Shown here: positions 17,283 through 27,636 of the stretch, piece after piece
Layout: each line of letters starts with the position of its first letter
Position numbering within the stretch: position 1 is the first letter of the stretch
Origin: Streptomyces massasporeus
GTDB taxonomy: Bacteria; Actinomycetota; Actinomycetes; Streptomycetales; Streptomycetaceae
NCBI RefSeq assembly: GCF_014648995.1
Contig: NZ_BMSE01000003.1
Coordinates: 248,001-312,000, forward strand
Direction of reading: 5' to 3'
DNA length: 64,000 nucleotides
Position numbers and translations under genes: made by a program
Notes under the pieces: model-generated
The model's database searches: none
Seen by the model: the letters and a program-made list of their open reading frames with translations, nothing else
What the model was told of the DNA's origin: nothing

Positions 17283-19219
17283 GACGGCTGCTCCGAGGCC
17301 GAGCGGACGTTTCTGCGGAAGTCGCGTTCGACGCGGTCGGCCAGGCCCTGTGCCTCGTTGCCGAGGCCGGCCTGTGCGGGGGCGGTGGTGGCGTCGGCCT
17401 CGACGGCGTCCCCGGCGGGCTGGGGGTCGTCGACGGTACGGCCGTCGGCCCAGCCGGAGACGGCGTAGACGACGACCGGGGCCTCGGTGAGCACGGAGAC
17501 GGTCCAGGAGGCGCGCTGCGGGGCACCGAAGCCGGCGGCGGGCGTGCCCTTCGCGGCGTACGGCAGGGGCATCAGGTCGCTGCGGCGGTCCAGGCGTTCC
17601 TTGCGGAAACGGTTCGCGAGGGCGGTCATGCCGGGGGCGTCGGCGGTGGTGAAGAGCAGGCCGACGGTGGTCACGTAGCTCTCGGTGGCGTCGGTGTAGG
17701 TGGCGCGCAGGAGACGGTCGCAGCCGACGGGGGCGAGGGCCTTGCGCAGCAGCGGGTCGAAGGCGTCCTTGCAGCCGCTGTCGGGGGCGACGGCGATGCG
17801 GGTCCAGGTGCGGTCGGCTCCGCCGGGGCCGGCGCCCCGGCCCTGCACGGTGGGCGGGAACAGCTGGTCGACGGGGACGCTGTGCCAGAGGCTTCCGGCG
17901 GCGGCGAAGCTGCTGGGCGAGCCTTCTGCCCCGGAGTCGCCGACGAGCCAGCTGCCGGTGACCGCTCCCGAGATGAGGCCCAGCCCGAGCACGAGGCAGA
18001 CGGCTGCCGCGGCGGCCTGCGACGCCCCGCGGCGGCCGAGCGGCCGGGGCCGGGCGTCGCCGTCGTAGCCCTCGGGCTCACCGAACGACACCAGGGGGCG
18101 CGTGGCGCTCCAGGAGAGGGCGGGGTCGGGAGTGACAGGGGCGGTGGGGGCCGGCGGTTGGTGCGCGGGACGCGGCGGTGTGGCGGGGCGAGTGGTCGTC
18201 GTCCCCTGCGCGGCGGGGCGGCCGAAGGGTGCGGCGGGCTCGTCCGGCGTCGGGTCGGCGGGGACCGGGCGAAGGCGCGCGGTGGTCTCGGACGAGTGCT
18301 CGCCGGGTGCGCCGGTACGGCGGGGCGCGGGCAGACGGAACGGCCGCCCGGTCGTCTCCGACACCGCCCCGGCCGGTGCGTCCGAACGGCCGGGCGCGGA
18401 GAGGCGGAAGGGCCTGCCGGAGGTCTCCGACGAGGTCCCGTCCGAGGTGTCCGAATGACCCGCGCGGCCGGAAAATCCCGACGGGGGGAGGTGACGCGGC
18501 CGCGGGGGGACGTCAGGTGCCGGGGCGGTGGAGGGCGTGTCCGGGCCGGGGCGGGTCGCACGGCCTGTGCCGGGCGCCGTGGTCGACTCGGGGCGGGCCC
18601 CGCGGCCGGCGCCGGACGCGGTGGAGGACTCAGGACGCGTGCCACGACCGACACCAGACGCCGCGTCCGTCCCCGGGCGAGCCTCGCGGGCTGCGCCGGA
18701 CGCCGTGAACGACTCAGGGCGGCGCGTCCCACGACCGCCGACACCGGGAGCGGTGTCCGTCCCAGGGCGGGCCTCGCGGCCCATGCCGGACGCCGTGGAC
18801 GACTCAGGACGCGTCCCACGACCGACACCAGACGCCGCGTCCGTCCCCGAGCGAGCCCCGCGGCCGACGCCGGACGCCGCGTCCGACTCAAGACGGGCCT
18901 CGCGGCCGACCGTGGGCGGCGTGTCCGGGAAGCGGGTGGAGGCTCGGGGCGGGGGCGGTGCGGTGGGCTCGGAGCGGCCGGGCGGCGTGGGCTCGGAGAG
19001 ACGGGACGCGGCGTCGAGGGTCGGGAAGCGGGGGTGGCCGTTCGGTCGGTCGGAGGAGCGCGCGGCGTCCTTTCCGAGCGGGGTCGTCGCGGGGCCGGAG
19101 GCTGTGCCCGGGGTGTCCCGCTCGTCCGTCGTAGCGGAATCCGGCGCCGGGGGGTGGGACGGGCGGGGTGGGGTGGCGGGGCGCGGGGGGAAGGAGGCAC
19201 GTGGCGCTTCCGTGCTCAT
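17279..19219 (-). CDS. Repeat-rich bitopic membrane protein coupled to mycosin
   Basis: 646 residues. The first 400 are Pro/Thr/Ser/Arg-rich, low-complexity and likely cytoplasmic. Residues 104-231 hold nine tandem copies of a 14-residue unit close to VGRGTRPESSTASG. One hydrophobic helix (AAAAAVCLVLGLGLISGAVTGSWL, about 403-425) follows. The last 216 residues form a folded extracytoplasmic domain with two conserved-looking cysteines (DSGCKDAF, PVGCDRLL) and strands such as SWTVSVLTEAPVVVYAVSGW. The C-terminal part resembles the uncharacterised membrane proteins found with streptomycete mycosins. ATG 19219 follows GGGGGG. The stop overlaps the mycosin start by four bases. Confidence 0.8.
   Translation of the reverse strand: MSTEAPRASFPPRPATPPRPSHPPAPDSATTDERDTPGTASGPATTPLGKDAARSSDRPNGHPRFPTLDAASRLSEPTPPGRSEPTAPPPPRASTRFPDTPPTVGREARLESDAASGVGRGARSGTDAASGVGRGTRPESSTASGMGREARPGTDTAPGVGGRGTRRPESFTASGAAREARPGTDAASGVGRGTRPESSTASGAGRGARPESTTAPGTGRATRPGPDTPSTAPAPDVPPRPRHLPPSGFSGRAGHSDTSDGTSSETSGRPFRLSAPGRSDAPAGAVSETTGRPFRLPAPRRTGAPGEHSSETTARLRPVPADPTPDEPAAPFGRPAAQGTTTTRPATPPRPAHQPPAPTAPVTPDPALSWSATRPLVSFGEPEGYDGDARPRPLGRRGASQAAAAAVCLVLGLGLISGAVTGSWLVGDSGAEGSPSSFAAAGSLWHSVPVDQLFPPTVQGRGAGPGGADRTWTRIAVAPDSGCKDAFDPLLRKALAPVGCDRLLRATYTDATESYVTTVGLLFTTADAPGMTALANRFRKERLDRRSDLMPLPYAAKGTPAAGFGAPQRASWTVSVLTEAPVVVYAVSGWADGRTVDDPQPAGDAVEADATTAPAQAGLGNEAQGLADRVERDFRRNVRSASEQPS
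18527..18910 (-). repeat. Tandem 42-bp (14-residue) coding repeats
   Basis: About nine direct repeats encode units such as VGREARLESDAASG, VGRGARSGTDAASG, VGRGTRPESSTASG, MGREARPGTDTAPG and AGRGARPESTTAPG; one unit has two extra residues. The repeats keep the frame. Confidence 0.85.
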
Positions 19220-19486
19220 GCACCCCCCGTTTCCTGATGCCCGGGCCGCTCGTCCGACGCGGGCGGTGTCGTCCTGCCCGAGGCCCGGCACCAAAGCGTC
19301 CCGGGCACACATACCCGCACGGACGGGGCGTCACCCCGGCGCGGATCCCCGGCCGGCGTCGCCCCCCGTACGTGCGCGTCACTCTACGGCTTGTTCCTGG
19401 GCGAACGGGAACCAGTCCACGATGCCGGGGCATCTGCCCGGAACGTCCCCCTACCCTGCGGTAATCCAGTCTGGCAGGCTGCGTTC

Positions 19487-20689
19487 ATGACTGCGCGCGC
19501 CGCCGACCGGGCCCGTTACGACCGGACCACCGCCCATCTCGACGCCCCTCTCGCGATCGTGGACCTGGAGGCTTTCGACGCCAACGCCGCCGATCTGGTC
19601 CGCCGCGCCGGGGGCAAGCCGATCCGGGTCGCCAGCAAGTCCGTGCGCTGCCGGGCGCTGCTGGAGCGCGTCCTGGCCCGGGACGGCTTCGCGGGGATCA
19701 TGTCGTTCACGCTCGCCGAGTCGCTGTGGCTGGCCCGGTCGGGGTTCGACGACGTGCTGCTCGCCTACCCGTCCGCCGACCGTGCGGCCTACGCCGAACT
19801 CGCCGGTGATCCCAAGCTCGCCGCCGCCGTGACCGTCATGGTCGACGACGTCGCCCAGCTGGACCTGATCGACGCCTCCCGGGGTGGCGGGCGTGAAGTG
19901 GTGCGGGTGTGCCTGGAGTTGGACACCTCCCTGAAGCTGCTCGGCGGGCGGGTGCGGGTCGGGGCCCTGCGTTCACCGCTGCACTCCCCCGCCCAGGTCG
20001 CCGACGTGGCACGGGCGGTGGCCCGCCGTCCCGGCTTCGAGGTCGTGGGGATCATGGCGTACGAGGGGCATGTCGCCGGGGTCGGGGACTCGCTGGCCGG
20101 GCGTCCGCTGCGGTCCCGTGCCATCCGGCTGATGCAGGCCGCGGCCAGGCGTGAACTCGCCGCGCGGCGTGCGGAGGTGGTGCGCGCGGTGCGGGCCGTC
20201 GTGCCGGGCCTGGAGTTCGTCAACGGCGGCGGCACCGGCTCGGTGCAGCACACGGCGGCCGAGGACGCGGTGACGGAGATCGCCGCCGGGTCGGGGCTGT
20301 ACGTGCCGCGTCTGTTCGACAACTACACGTCGTTCAGAGGCCGTCCGGCGGCCCTCTTCGCCATGCCCGTGGTGCGGCGGCCGGGGGTCGGGGTCGTGAC
20401 CGTCCTCGGCGGTGGGTATCCCGCCTCGGGTGCGGCCGGAACCGACCGGTCGCCCGTGCCGTATCTGCCCGAGGGGCTGCGCTACGACCCGCAGGAGGGT
20501 GCCGGTGAGGTGCAGACGCCGCTGCTCGGCTCGCCCGCCGACGATCTGCTGATCGGGGACAAGGTGTGGTTCCGGCACGCGAAGGCCGGTGAGCTGTGCG
20601 AGCGGTTCGACACGCTGCACCTGATCGAGGGCGACACGGTGACGGCGACCGCGCCCACCTACCGAGGCGAGGGCCACACGTTCCTCTGA
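19487..20689 (+). CDS. Alanine-racemase-fold amino acid aldolase/deaminase (DSD1-like, PLP)
   Basis: 400 residues. The N-terminal domain is a fold-type III PLP barrel: APLAIVDLEAFDANAADLV, with the PLP lysine likely Lys51 in IRVASKSVR, then VCLELDTSLKLLGG and FVNGGGTGSVQ as the phosphate-binding loop. The C-terminal beta domain ends with LIGDKVWFRHAKAGELCERF, typical of D-threonine aldolase and D-serine dehydratase families. The exact substrate (a D-amino acid) is not determinable. It is divergent from the mycosin partner gene, with 267 bases between, and ends 13 bases from the convergent DUF2510 gene. Confidence 0.85.
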   Translation: MTARAADRARYDRTTAHLDAPLAIVDLEAFDANAADLVRRAGGKPIRVASKSVRCRALLERVLARDGFAGIMSFTLAESLWLARSGFDDVLLAYPSADRAAYAELAGDPKLAAAVTVMVDDVAQLDLIDASRGGGREVVRVCLELDTSLKLLGGRVRVGALRSPLHSPAQVADVARAVARRPGFEVVGIMAYEGHVAGVGDSLAGRPLRSRAIRLMQAAARRELAARRAEVVRAVRAVVPGLEFVNGGGTGSVQHTAAEDAVTEIAAGSGLYVPRLFDNYTSFRGRPAALFAMPVVRRPGVGVVTVLGGGYPASGAAGTDRSPVPYLPEGLRYDPQEGAGEVQTPLLGSPADDLLIGDKVWFRHAKAGELCERFDTLHLIEGDTVTATAPTYRGEGHTFL

Positions 20690-20702
20690 GGCCCGCGGGG
20701 CG

Positions 20703-21608
20703 TCAGTGGGTCGGGCCGATGCTGCTGCCGACGCCGCCGCCGGTGTCCGCGTCGCCGAACGGGCGGATGCCCTTGGTGACGCGGTCCATGTCGGCGAGGG
20801 GCGGTCCGTCCTCGCCGGCGTCGAAGACGTACCGGACGAGGACCGGCGACTCGGTGCCGACGCTGGACGGGAAGACGAGCGACTGGACGTAGCCGCCGGG
20901 TCCCTTGGCGGTCGTGACGCGCCAGCGCACCAGGAACCCGGCGCGGCCCGCCACCGCGACCGGCCCGGACCTGACGACCTGGTGCGACGTCATGCCGCCG
21001 TGGAGCTCGCGGCCGAGGCTGTCGCGGTCGTAGGCCTCGTCGGCCGCCTCGGAGATGTCGGCCTTGGCGAGGGCCTCGGGGGACTTCTCGTCGTTCTCGG
21101 TCACCGTGCGGGAGACGACCATGCCGTGGCGGCACAGGCCCACGCCGCCGGGGCAGTCGTAGGTGCCGTCGGTCGTCATGACGACGTCGTCCTGGGCGAC
21201 GTGCTGCGGGCGGACCCAGCCGTCGAGCAGCGGGAACGTGATGCCGTTGAGCTGGTCCTCGACGACCGCGGGGTCGTCGGCGGAGGGCTCGGAGGTGGAC
21301 GACTCGGGGGTCGGCTCCGGCGGGCCGGGCGTGTGGGCGGGGGTCGTGGTCGGGGCCGTCCTGGTCGTGGTGCCGTCGCCGTCGCCCCCGCCGAGGACGA
21401 CGGCTCCGGTGACGATCGCCGCGGCCAGGACGACGCCCGTGGCGGTCAGGGCGACCGCCTTCGTCCGGCCGGTGCCGCCGCCCGGCGGCGGGGTGGCGGG
21501 GGCCTCGGGCGCGCGGCGGTGCTCGGTCCAGGCCGTGCCGTCCCACCAGCGCTGCCGGTGCGGGGCGTGCGGGTCGGGATACCAGCCGGGCGGAGGCATC
21601 ATGCTCAT
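20703..21608 (-). CDS. DUF2510 membrane protein with extracellular domain
   Basis: 301 residues. A DUF2510 motif opens the protein (PPPGWYPDPHAPHRQRWWDGTAWTEH). One membrane helix (VALTATGVVLAAAIVTGAVVLGG, about 50-73), a Thr/Pro-rich linker and a secreted domain of about 190 residues follow. The domain has two cysteines close together (TYDCPGGVGLC), perhaps a disulfide, and the strands AGFLVRWRV and SPVLVRYVFD. Function unknown; proteins of this layout are numerous in Streptomyces. Start codons at 21608, 21602 and 21599 are all possible. Confidence 0.8.
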   Translation of the reverse strand: MSMMPPPGWYPDPHAPHRQRWWDGTAWTEHRRAPEAPATPPPGGGTGRTKAVALTATGVVLAAAIVTGAVVLGGGDGDGTTTRTAPTTTPAHTPGPPEPTPESSTSEPSADDPAVVEDQLNGITFPLLDGWVRPQHVAQDDVVMTTDGTYDCPGGVGLCRHGMVVSRTVTENDEKSPEALAKADISEAADEAYDRDSLGRELHGGMTSHQVVRSGPVAVAGRAGFLVRWRVTTAKGPGGYVQSLVFPSSVGTESPVLVRYVFDAGEDGPPLADMDRVTKGIRPFGDADTGGGVGSSIGPTH

Positions 21609-21650
21609 CCCGGCACTGTAGGGCGCGGCCCGGGCCGTCCGGACACGCGG

Positions 21651-22436
21651 CTACAGGGGTGTGACGTACGCCCCCGCGATCCCGCCGTCGACCAGGAAGT
21701 CGGTGGCGTTCACGAACGAGGAGTCGTCGCTGGCGAGGAAGGCCACGGCGGCGGCGATCTCCTCGGCCTCGGCGAACCGGCCCAGCGGGATGTGCACCAG
21801 GCGGCGCGCGGCCCGCTCCGGGTCCTTGGCGAACAGCTCCTGGAGGAGCGGGGTGTTGACCGGGCCGGGGCACAGGGCGTTCACGCGGATGCCCTCGCGG
21901 GCGAACTGCACGCCCAGTTCACGGGACATGGCGAGCACGCCGCCCTTGGAGGCCGTGTACGAGATCTGGGAGGTCGCCGCACCCATCCGGGCGACGAAGG
22001 ACGCGGTGTTGATGATCGAGCCCCGGCCCTGGCTCCGCATGTAGGGGATGGCGGCCTTGCAGCACAGGTAGACGGAGGTGAGGTTGACCTCCTGGACGCG
22101 CTTCCAGGCCTCCAGGCCGGTCTCCAGGATGGAGTCGTCGTCGGGCGGGGAGATGCCGGCGTTGTTGAAGGCGATGTCGACGCTGCCGTAGGTGTCGTAG
22201 GCGGTCTTGAAGAGGGCCTCGACCTGCTCGGGGTCGGTCACGTCAACCTTCACGAAGGTGCCGCCGACCTCCTCGGCGGCGGCCTTGCCGCGGGTGTCGT
22301 CGACGTCGCCGCAGACGACGTGGGCGCCCTCGGAGGCGAGGCGGCGGGCGGCGGCGAGGCCGATGCCGCTGCCGGCTCCGGTGACGACGGCGGTGCGGCC
22401 GACCAGGCGGCGGCAGATGTTTTCCTGGGCAGTCAC
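21651..22436 (-). CDS. Short-chain dehydrogenase/reductase
   Basis: 261 residues, classical SDR. The cofactor motif is TGAGSGIG (residues 20-27), the NNAG motif is in AFNNAGISPP, and the catalytic Ser and Tyr-x3-Lys lie in IINTASFVARMG and YTASKGG. GTG 22436 overlaps the aldehyde dehydrogenase stop by four bases. It is the last gene of glnA4-aldehyde dehydrogenase-SDR, so it probably oxidises an alcohol intermediate of the same pathway. In the S. coelicolor scheme for ethanolamine use that I recall, the glutamylated amino alcohol is oxidised after GlnA4 acts. That role is inferred from position. Confidence 0.9.
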   Translation of the reverse strand: MTAQENICRRLVGRTAVVTGAGSGIGLAAARRLASEGAHVVCGDVDDTRGKAAAEEVGGTFVKVDVTDPEQVEALFKTAYDTYGSVDIAFNNAGISPPDDDSILETGLEAWKRVQEVNLTSVYLCCKAAIPYMRSQGRGSIINTASFVARMGAATSQISYTASKGGVLAMSRELGVQFAREGIRVNALCPGPVNTPLLQELFAKDPERAARRLVHIPLGRFAEAEEIAAAVAFLASDDSSFVNATDFLVDGGIAGAYVTPL

Positions 22437-23806
22437 TGTGCGGGGCCCTCCGTGCTGATGAAGACGTTCTTGGTTTCGGTGAAGGCGGCCAGGGCGTCGG
22501 GGCCGAGCTCGCGCCCGACGCCGGACTGCTTGTAGCCGCCGAACGGGGTCCAGTAGCGGACGCTGGCATGGGAGTTGACGGACAGGTTGCCGGCGCGGAC
22601 GGCCTGGGAGACGCGCAGGGCGCGGCCGACGTCGCGGGTCCAGATGGAGCCGGAGAGGCCGTAGGGGGTGCCGTTGGCGAGGCGGATGGCGTCCTGCTCG
22701 TCGGTGAAGGGCAGGAGGACGGCGACGGGGCCGAAGATCTCCTCGCAGGCCGCCGCCGAGTCGGGGCTCTCCCCGGTGAGGACGGTCGGCGGGAACCAGA
22801 AGCCCGGGCCCTCGGGTGCGCTGCCGCGCAGGGCCGGGGCACCGTCCGGTACGAAGCCGCGGACCCGGTCGAGCTGCTGCCGGGAGATCAGCGGGCCCAT
22901 CTGGGTCTTCTCGTCGGCCGGATCGCCCACCACCACGGCGGCCAGCGCCTCGGCGAGATGCTCGCGGACCTCGTCGTAGACGGACTCCTGGACCAGGACG
23001 CGGGTGCGGGCGCAGCAGTCCTGGCCGGAGTTGTCCAGGAAGGAGAAGGGGTCGACGGCGGTCTTGAGGTCGGCGTCGGCGAAGACGATGTTGGGGCTCT
23101 TGCCGCCGAGTTCGAGGGTGACGGGCTTGACCTGCTCGGCGCCGAGGGCCGCGACGCGCGTCCCGGTCCGCGTGGAGCCGGTGAAGACGATCTTGGCGAC
23201 TCCGGGGTGGCGGACCAGGGCGTCGCCCGTGATGTCGCCGCGGCCGGGCAGGACCTGGAAGAGGTGCTCCGGGAGCCCGGCCTCCAGGGCGAGTTCGGCG
23301 AGGCGCAGCGCGGTGAGCGGGGTGGTCTCGGCGGGCTTGAGGATGACGGCGTTGCCGGCCGCGAGGGCGGGTGCGGTGCCCCAGGCGGCGATCGGCATGG
23401 GGAAGTTCCAGGGCGCGATCACGCCGACGACGCCGAGCGGTTCGAGGATCGTGAGGTTCAGGCCGCCGGGCACCGGGATCTGCCGGCCGGTGAGCCGTTC
23501 CACTCCCCCGGCCGCGTAGTCCAGCAGGTCGCGGACGTTGCCGGCCTCCCAGCGGGCGTTGCCGATGAGGTGACCGGCCTCGCGGACCTCCAGGCGGGCC
23601 AGCTCGTCCAGGTGCTCGTCGACGGTGGCGGCGAAGCGGCGCAGCAGCCGGGCACGGTCGCCGGGGGCGAGGGCGGCCCAGATCCGCTGTGCCCTGGCGG
23701 CGTGGGTGACGGCCGCGTCGACGTCGGCCGGGCTCGCCCCGGCGACGGCGGCGACGACCTCCTCGGTCGCGGGGTTCAGTACTTCCAGAAGGTGCTCGGA
23801 AGACAC
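22433..23806 (-). CDS. NAD(P)-dependent aldehyde dehydrogenase
   Basis: 457 residues, a standard ALDH. Motifs include VIAPWNFPMPI, FTGSTRTGTRVA for the cofactor, the general base in LELGGKSPN, the nucleophilic cysteine in SGQDCCARTRV, and the late EEIFGPVAVL and FGGYKQSGVGRELG. GTG 23806 follows a GAGG site at the right distance and lies 8 bases after the glnA4 stop, so the three genes form one operon. Its expected job is to turn a gamma-glutamylated or free aminoaldehyde into the acid, comparable to PuuC in putrescine breakdown. Confidence 0.93.
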   Translation of the reverse strand: MSSEHLLEVLNPATEEVVAAVAGASPADVDAAVTHAARAQRIWAALAPGDRARLLRRFAATVDEHLDELARLEVREAGHLIGNARWEAGNVRDLLDYAAGGVERLTGRQIPVPGGLNLTILEPLGVVGVIAPWNFPMPIAAWGTAPALAAGNAVILKPAETTPLTALRLAELALEAGLPEHLFQVLPGRGDITGDALVRHPGVAKIVFTGSTRTGTRVAALGAEQVKPVTLELGGKSPNIVFADADLKTAVDPFSFLDNSGQDCCARTRVLVQESVYDEVREHLAEALAAVVVGDPADEKTQMGPLISRQQLDRVRGFVPDGAPALRGSAPEGPGFWFPPTVLTGESPDSAAACEEIFGPVAVLLPFTDEQDAIRLANGTPYGLSGSIWTRDVGRALRVSQAVRAGNLSVNSHASVRYWTPFGGYKQSGVGRELGPDALAAFTETKNVFISTEGPAQ

Positions 23807-23814
23807 AAAGGACC

Positions 23815-25179
23815 TCACATGCGTTCGAAGGAGCGGCGCAGCTCCCAGTCGGTCACCGCGGCGTCGAAGGCGTCCAGTTCGACACGCGCCATGTTGCGGT
23901 AGTGCGCGACGACCTCGTCGCCGAAGGCGGCCCGGGCGACGGTGCTGTTCTCCCAGAGCTCGGCGGCCTCGCGCAGGGTGGTGGGGACGTGGTCGAGGTC
24001 GGCGGCGTAGGCGTTGCCGGGGCAGGGCTCGGGCAGTTCCAGCTTCTGCTCGATGCCGTGCAGTCCGGCCGCGACCAGTCCGGCGACGGCGAGGTAGGGG
24101 TTGACGTCGCCGCCGGGCAGGCGGTTCTCGAAGCGCAGGGAGCGGCCGTGGCCGACCACGCGCAGCGCGCAGGTGCGGTTGTCCTGGCCCCAGGCGACGG
24201 CGGTCGGGGCGAAGGAGCCGGGCTGGAAGCGCTTGTAGGAGTTGATGTTGGGGGCGTAGAGGAGGGAGAAGTCGCGCAGGGCCGCCAGCTGGCCGGCGAG
24301 GAAGTGCCGCATGACCTCGGACATGCCGCCTTCGAGGTCGCCGGCCATGGCGTTGGTGCCGTCGGCGTCGGCGAGCGAGAGGTGGATGTGGCAGGAGTTG
24401 CCCTCGCGCTCGTTGTACTTGGCCATGAAGGTGATCGACATGCCCTCCTGGGCGGCGATCTCCTTGGCGCCGGTCTTGTAGACGGAGTGCTGGTCGCAGG
24501 TGACCAGGGCCTCGTCGTAGCGGAAGGCGATCTCGTGCTGGCCGGGGTTGCACTCGCCCTTGGCGGACTCGACGGTGAGGCCGGCGCCGGCCATCTCGTT
24601 GCGGATGCGGCGCAGCAGGGGCTCGATGCGGCCGGTGCCGAGGACCGAGTAGTCGATGTTGTACTGGTTGGCCGGGGTCAGGCCCTTGTAGCCGGCGTCC
24701 CAGGCCTGTTCGTAGGTGTCCTTGAAGACGATGAACTCCAGCTCGGTGCCGACCTGGGCGGTGTAGCCGAGTTCGGCGAGGCGCTCCAGCTGGCGGCGCA
24801 GGATCTGGCGGGGGGCGGCGACGACCGGGGAGCCGTCGCTCCAGGCGAGGTCGGCGTGGAGCATGGCCGTGCCCGCGTTCCAGGGGACGCGGCGCAGGGT
24901 GGTGAGGTCGGGGTGCATGGCGAAGTCGCCGTAGCCGCGGTCCCACGAGGACATGGCGTAGCCGTCGACCGTGTTCATCTCGGTGTCGACGGCGAGCAGG
25001 TAGTTGCAGCCCTCGGTGCCGTGCTGGAGGACCTCGTCGAGGAAGAAGCGTGCGGCGAACCGCTTGCCCTGGAGCCGCCCTTGCATGTCGGGGAAGGCCA
25101 GGACGACAGTGTCGATCTCACCGCCGGCGACGAGGGTGTGCAGTTCCTCGACGCTCAGCGGGGCTGTGCGGTCTGCCAC
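23815..25179 (-). CDS. glnA4: GlnA4-type gamma-glutamylethanolamide synthetase (glutamine synthetase-like)
   Basis: 454 residues of the type I glutamine synthetase family. Visible motifs are DMQGRLQGKRF near the N-terminus, VGTELEFIVF and ESAKGECNPGQHEI (metal ligands), NSCHIHLSL, the latch-like NSYKRFQPGSFAPT and FENRLPGGDVNPYLA. The adenylylation-loop tyrosine motif of true GlnA was not found. The S. coelicolor homologue in the same gene setting has been reported to glutamylate ethanolamine rather than make glutamine (recalled literature). GTG 25179 follows AGGAGG with good spacing. It is the first gene of the three-gene operon and is divergent from the GntR regulator. Confidence 0.88.
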   Translation of the reverse strand: MADRTAPLSVEELHTLVAGGEIDTVVLAFPDMQGRLQGKRFAARFFLDEVLQHGTEGCNYLLAVDTEMNTVDGYAMSSWDRGYGDFAMHPDLTTLRRVPWNAGTAMLHADLAWSDGSPVVAAPRQILRRQLERLAELGYTAQVGTELEFIVFKDTYEQAWDAGYKGLTPANQYNIDYSVLGTGRIEPLLRRIRNEMAGAGLTVESAKGECNPGQHEIAFRYDEALVTCDQHSVYKTGAKEIAAQEGMSITFMAKYNEREGNSCHIHLSLADADGTNAMAGDLEGGMSEVMRHFLAGQLAALRDFSLLYAPNINSYKRFQPGSFAPTAVAWGQDNRTCALRVVGHGRSLRFENRLPGGDVNPYLAVAGLVAAGLHGIEQKLELPEPCPGNAYAADLDHVPTTLREAAELWENSTVARAAFGDEVVAHYRNMARVELDAFDAAVTDWELRRSFERM

Positions 25180-25197
25180 GGGAAGGCCTCCTAGGCT

Positions 25198-25223
25198 CCT
25201 TGGATCCGCTGCCTTGGATCCGC
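25198..25223. promoter_or_regulatory. Direct repeat in the glnA4 / GntR intergenic region
   Basis: CCTTGGATCCGC occurs at 25198-25209 and again at 25212-25223, inside the 98-base divergent intergenic region. Fourteen-base spacing puts the two copies on nearly opposite faces of the helix. It could be a regulator site or an accidental duplication; there is no direct evidence either way. Confidence 0.35.
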
Positions 25224-25277
25224 CGGGAGCCATAAGGTATTGCCGAGAACCATTGCTTGGGAAGGGGGTGCGGCCAC

Positions 25278-26015
25278 ATGTCGGAGGAAGCGGGTGGCGG
25301 TGAGGTGCGGGACGGGCTGACGCCGGTGCTGCGGCCGGTGCGCGCGGGCAACGGCTTCGAGGAGGCGCTGGAGCAGATCCTCCAGGTCGTACGGCTGGGT
25401 CTGGTGCCGGGGGGAGAGCGGCTGCCGGCCGAGCGGGAGCTGGCGGAGCGGCTGGGGATCAGCCGGGTGACGCTGCGCGAGGTGCTGAAGGTGCTCCAGG
25501 ACCAGGGGCTCGTGGAGTCGCGGCGCGGCCGGTACGGCGGGACGTTCGTGCTGCCGCGCGCCGAGGCCGTCGGCGAGGACGAGCTGCGGCGCCGGGTCGC
25601 CGAGGTCGACATAGAGGACGTGCTGCGGTTCCGGGAGGTGCTGGAGGTGGGCGCGGCCGGGCTGTGCGCGGCGCACGGGCTGGAGGAGAAGCAGGCGGAC
25701 CGGCTGCGCGAGGCCCTGGCGCGCACGCACGACGCGCCGCTCACCGAGTACCGCCGCCTGGACACGCTGCTGCACCTCACGATCGCCGAACTGTCCGGCT
25801 CCCCCACGCTCACCGCCCAGTACGCGGCCGTCCGCGCGAGGGTCAACGACCTGCTGGACTGCATCCCGCTGCTGGTGCGCAACCTTGAGCACTCCCAGCG
25901 GCAGCACACCGCCCTGGTGGAGGCGGTGATCGAGGGCGAGGCCGATCAGGCGCGGGAGATCATGCGCGAGCACTGCGGGGGCACGGCGGCGCTGCTGCGG
26001 GGGTTCCTCGGCTGA
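25278..26015 (+). CDS. GntR-family (FadR subfamily) transcriptional regulator
   Basis: 245 residues. The N-terminal winged helix reads ALEQILQVVRLGLVPGGERLPAERELAERLGISRVTLREVLKVLQDQGLVESRRG. The C-terminal FCD ligand domain is all-helical with the metal-binding pattern FREVLEVG, DTLLHLTIAELSGS, and HTALVEAVIEGEADQA. ATG 25278 follows GAAGGGGG. It is divergent from glnA4 and upstream of the permease and hydrolase genes, which fits the role of local regulator of the ethanolamine-type cluster (the S. coelicolor homologue is called EpuRI as I recall). Confidence 0.92.
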   Translation: MSEEAGGGEVRDGLTPVLRPVRAGNGFEEALEQILQVVRLGLVPGGERLPAERELAERLGISRVTLREVLKVLQDQGLVESRRGRYGGTFVLPRAEAVGEDELRRRVAEVDIEDVLRFREVLEVGAAGLCAAHGLEEKQADRLREALARTHDAPLTEYRRLDTLLHLTIAELSGSPTLTAQYAAVRARVNDLLDCIPLLVRNLEHSQRQHTALVEAVIEGEADQAREIMREHCGGTAALLRGFLG

Positions 26016-26165
26016 GCCGGGCGCGGTGTGCGCGGTGAGGATTTACGGGCGATTAACGCAGGGGTATTGCCTTCCCGGGTCGGCACCGCAAAGGTATGGC
26101 TCCATTCCATTGAGTCGGAGCCCGCTCGCCCCCGTGACCGCCGCCGCCCCGTCGGGAGTCTGCTT

Positions 26166-27611
<1,446 letters not shown>

Positions 27612-27636
27612 GTGGTTCGACCGTGAGGGAGTTGTC

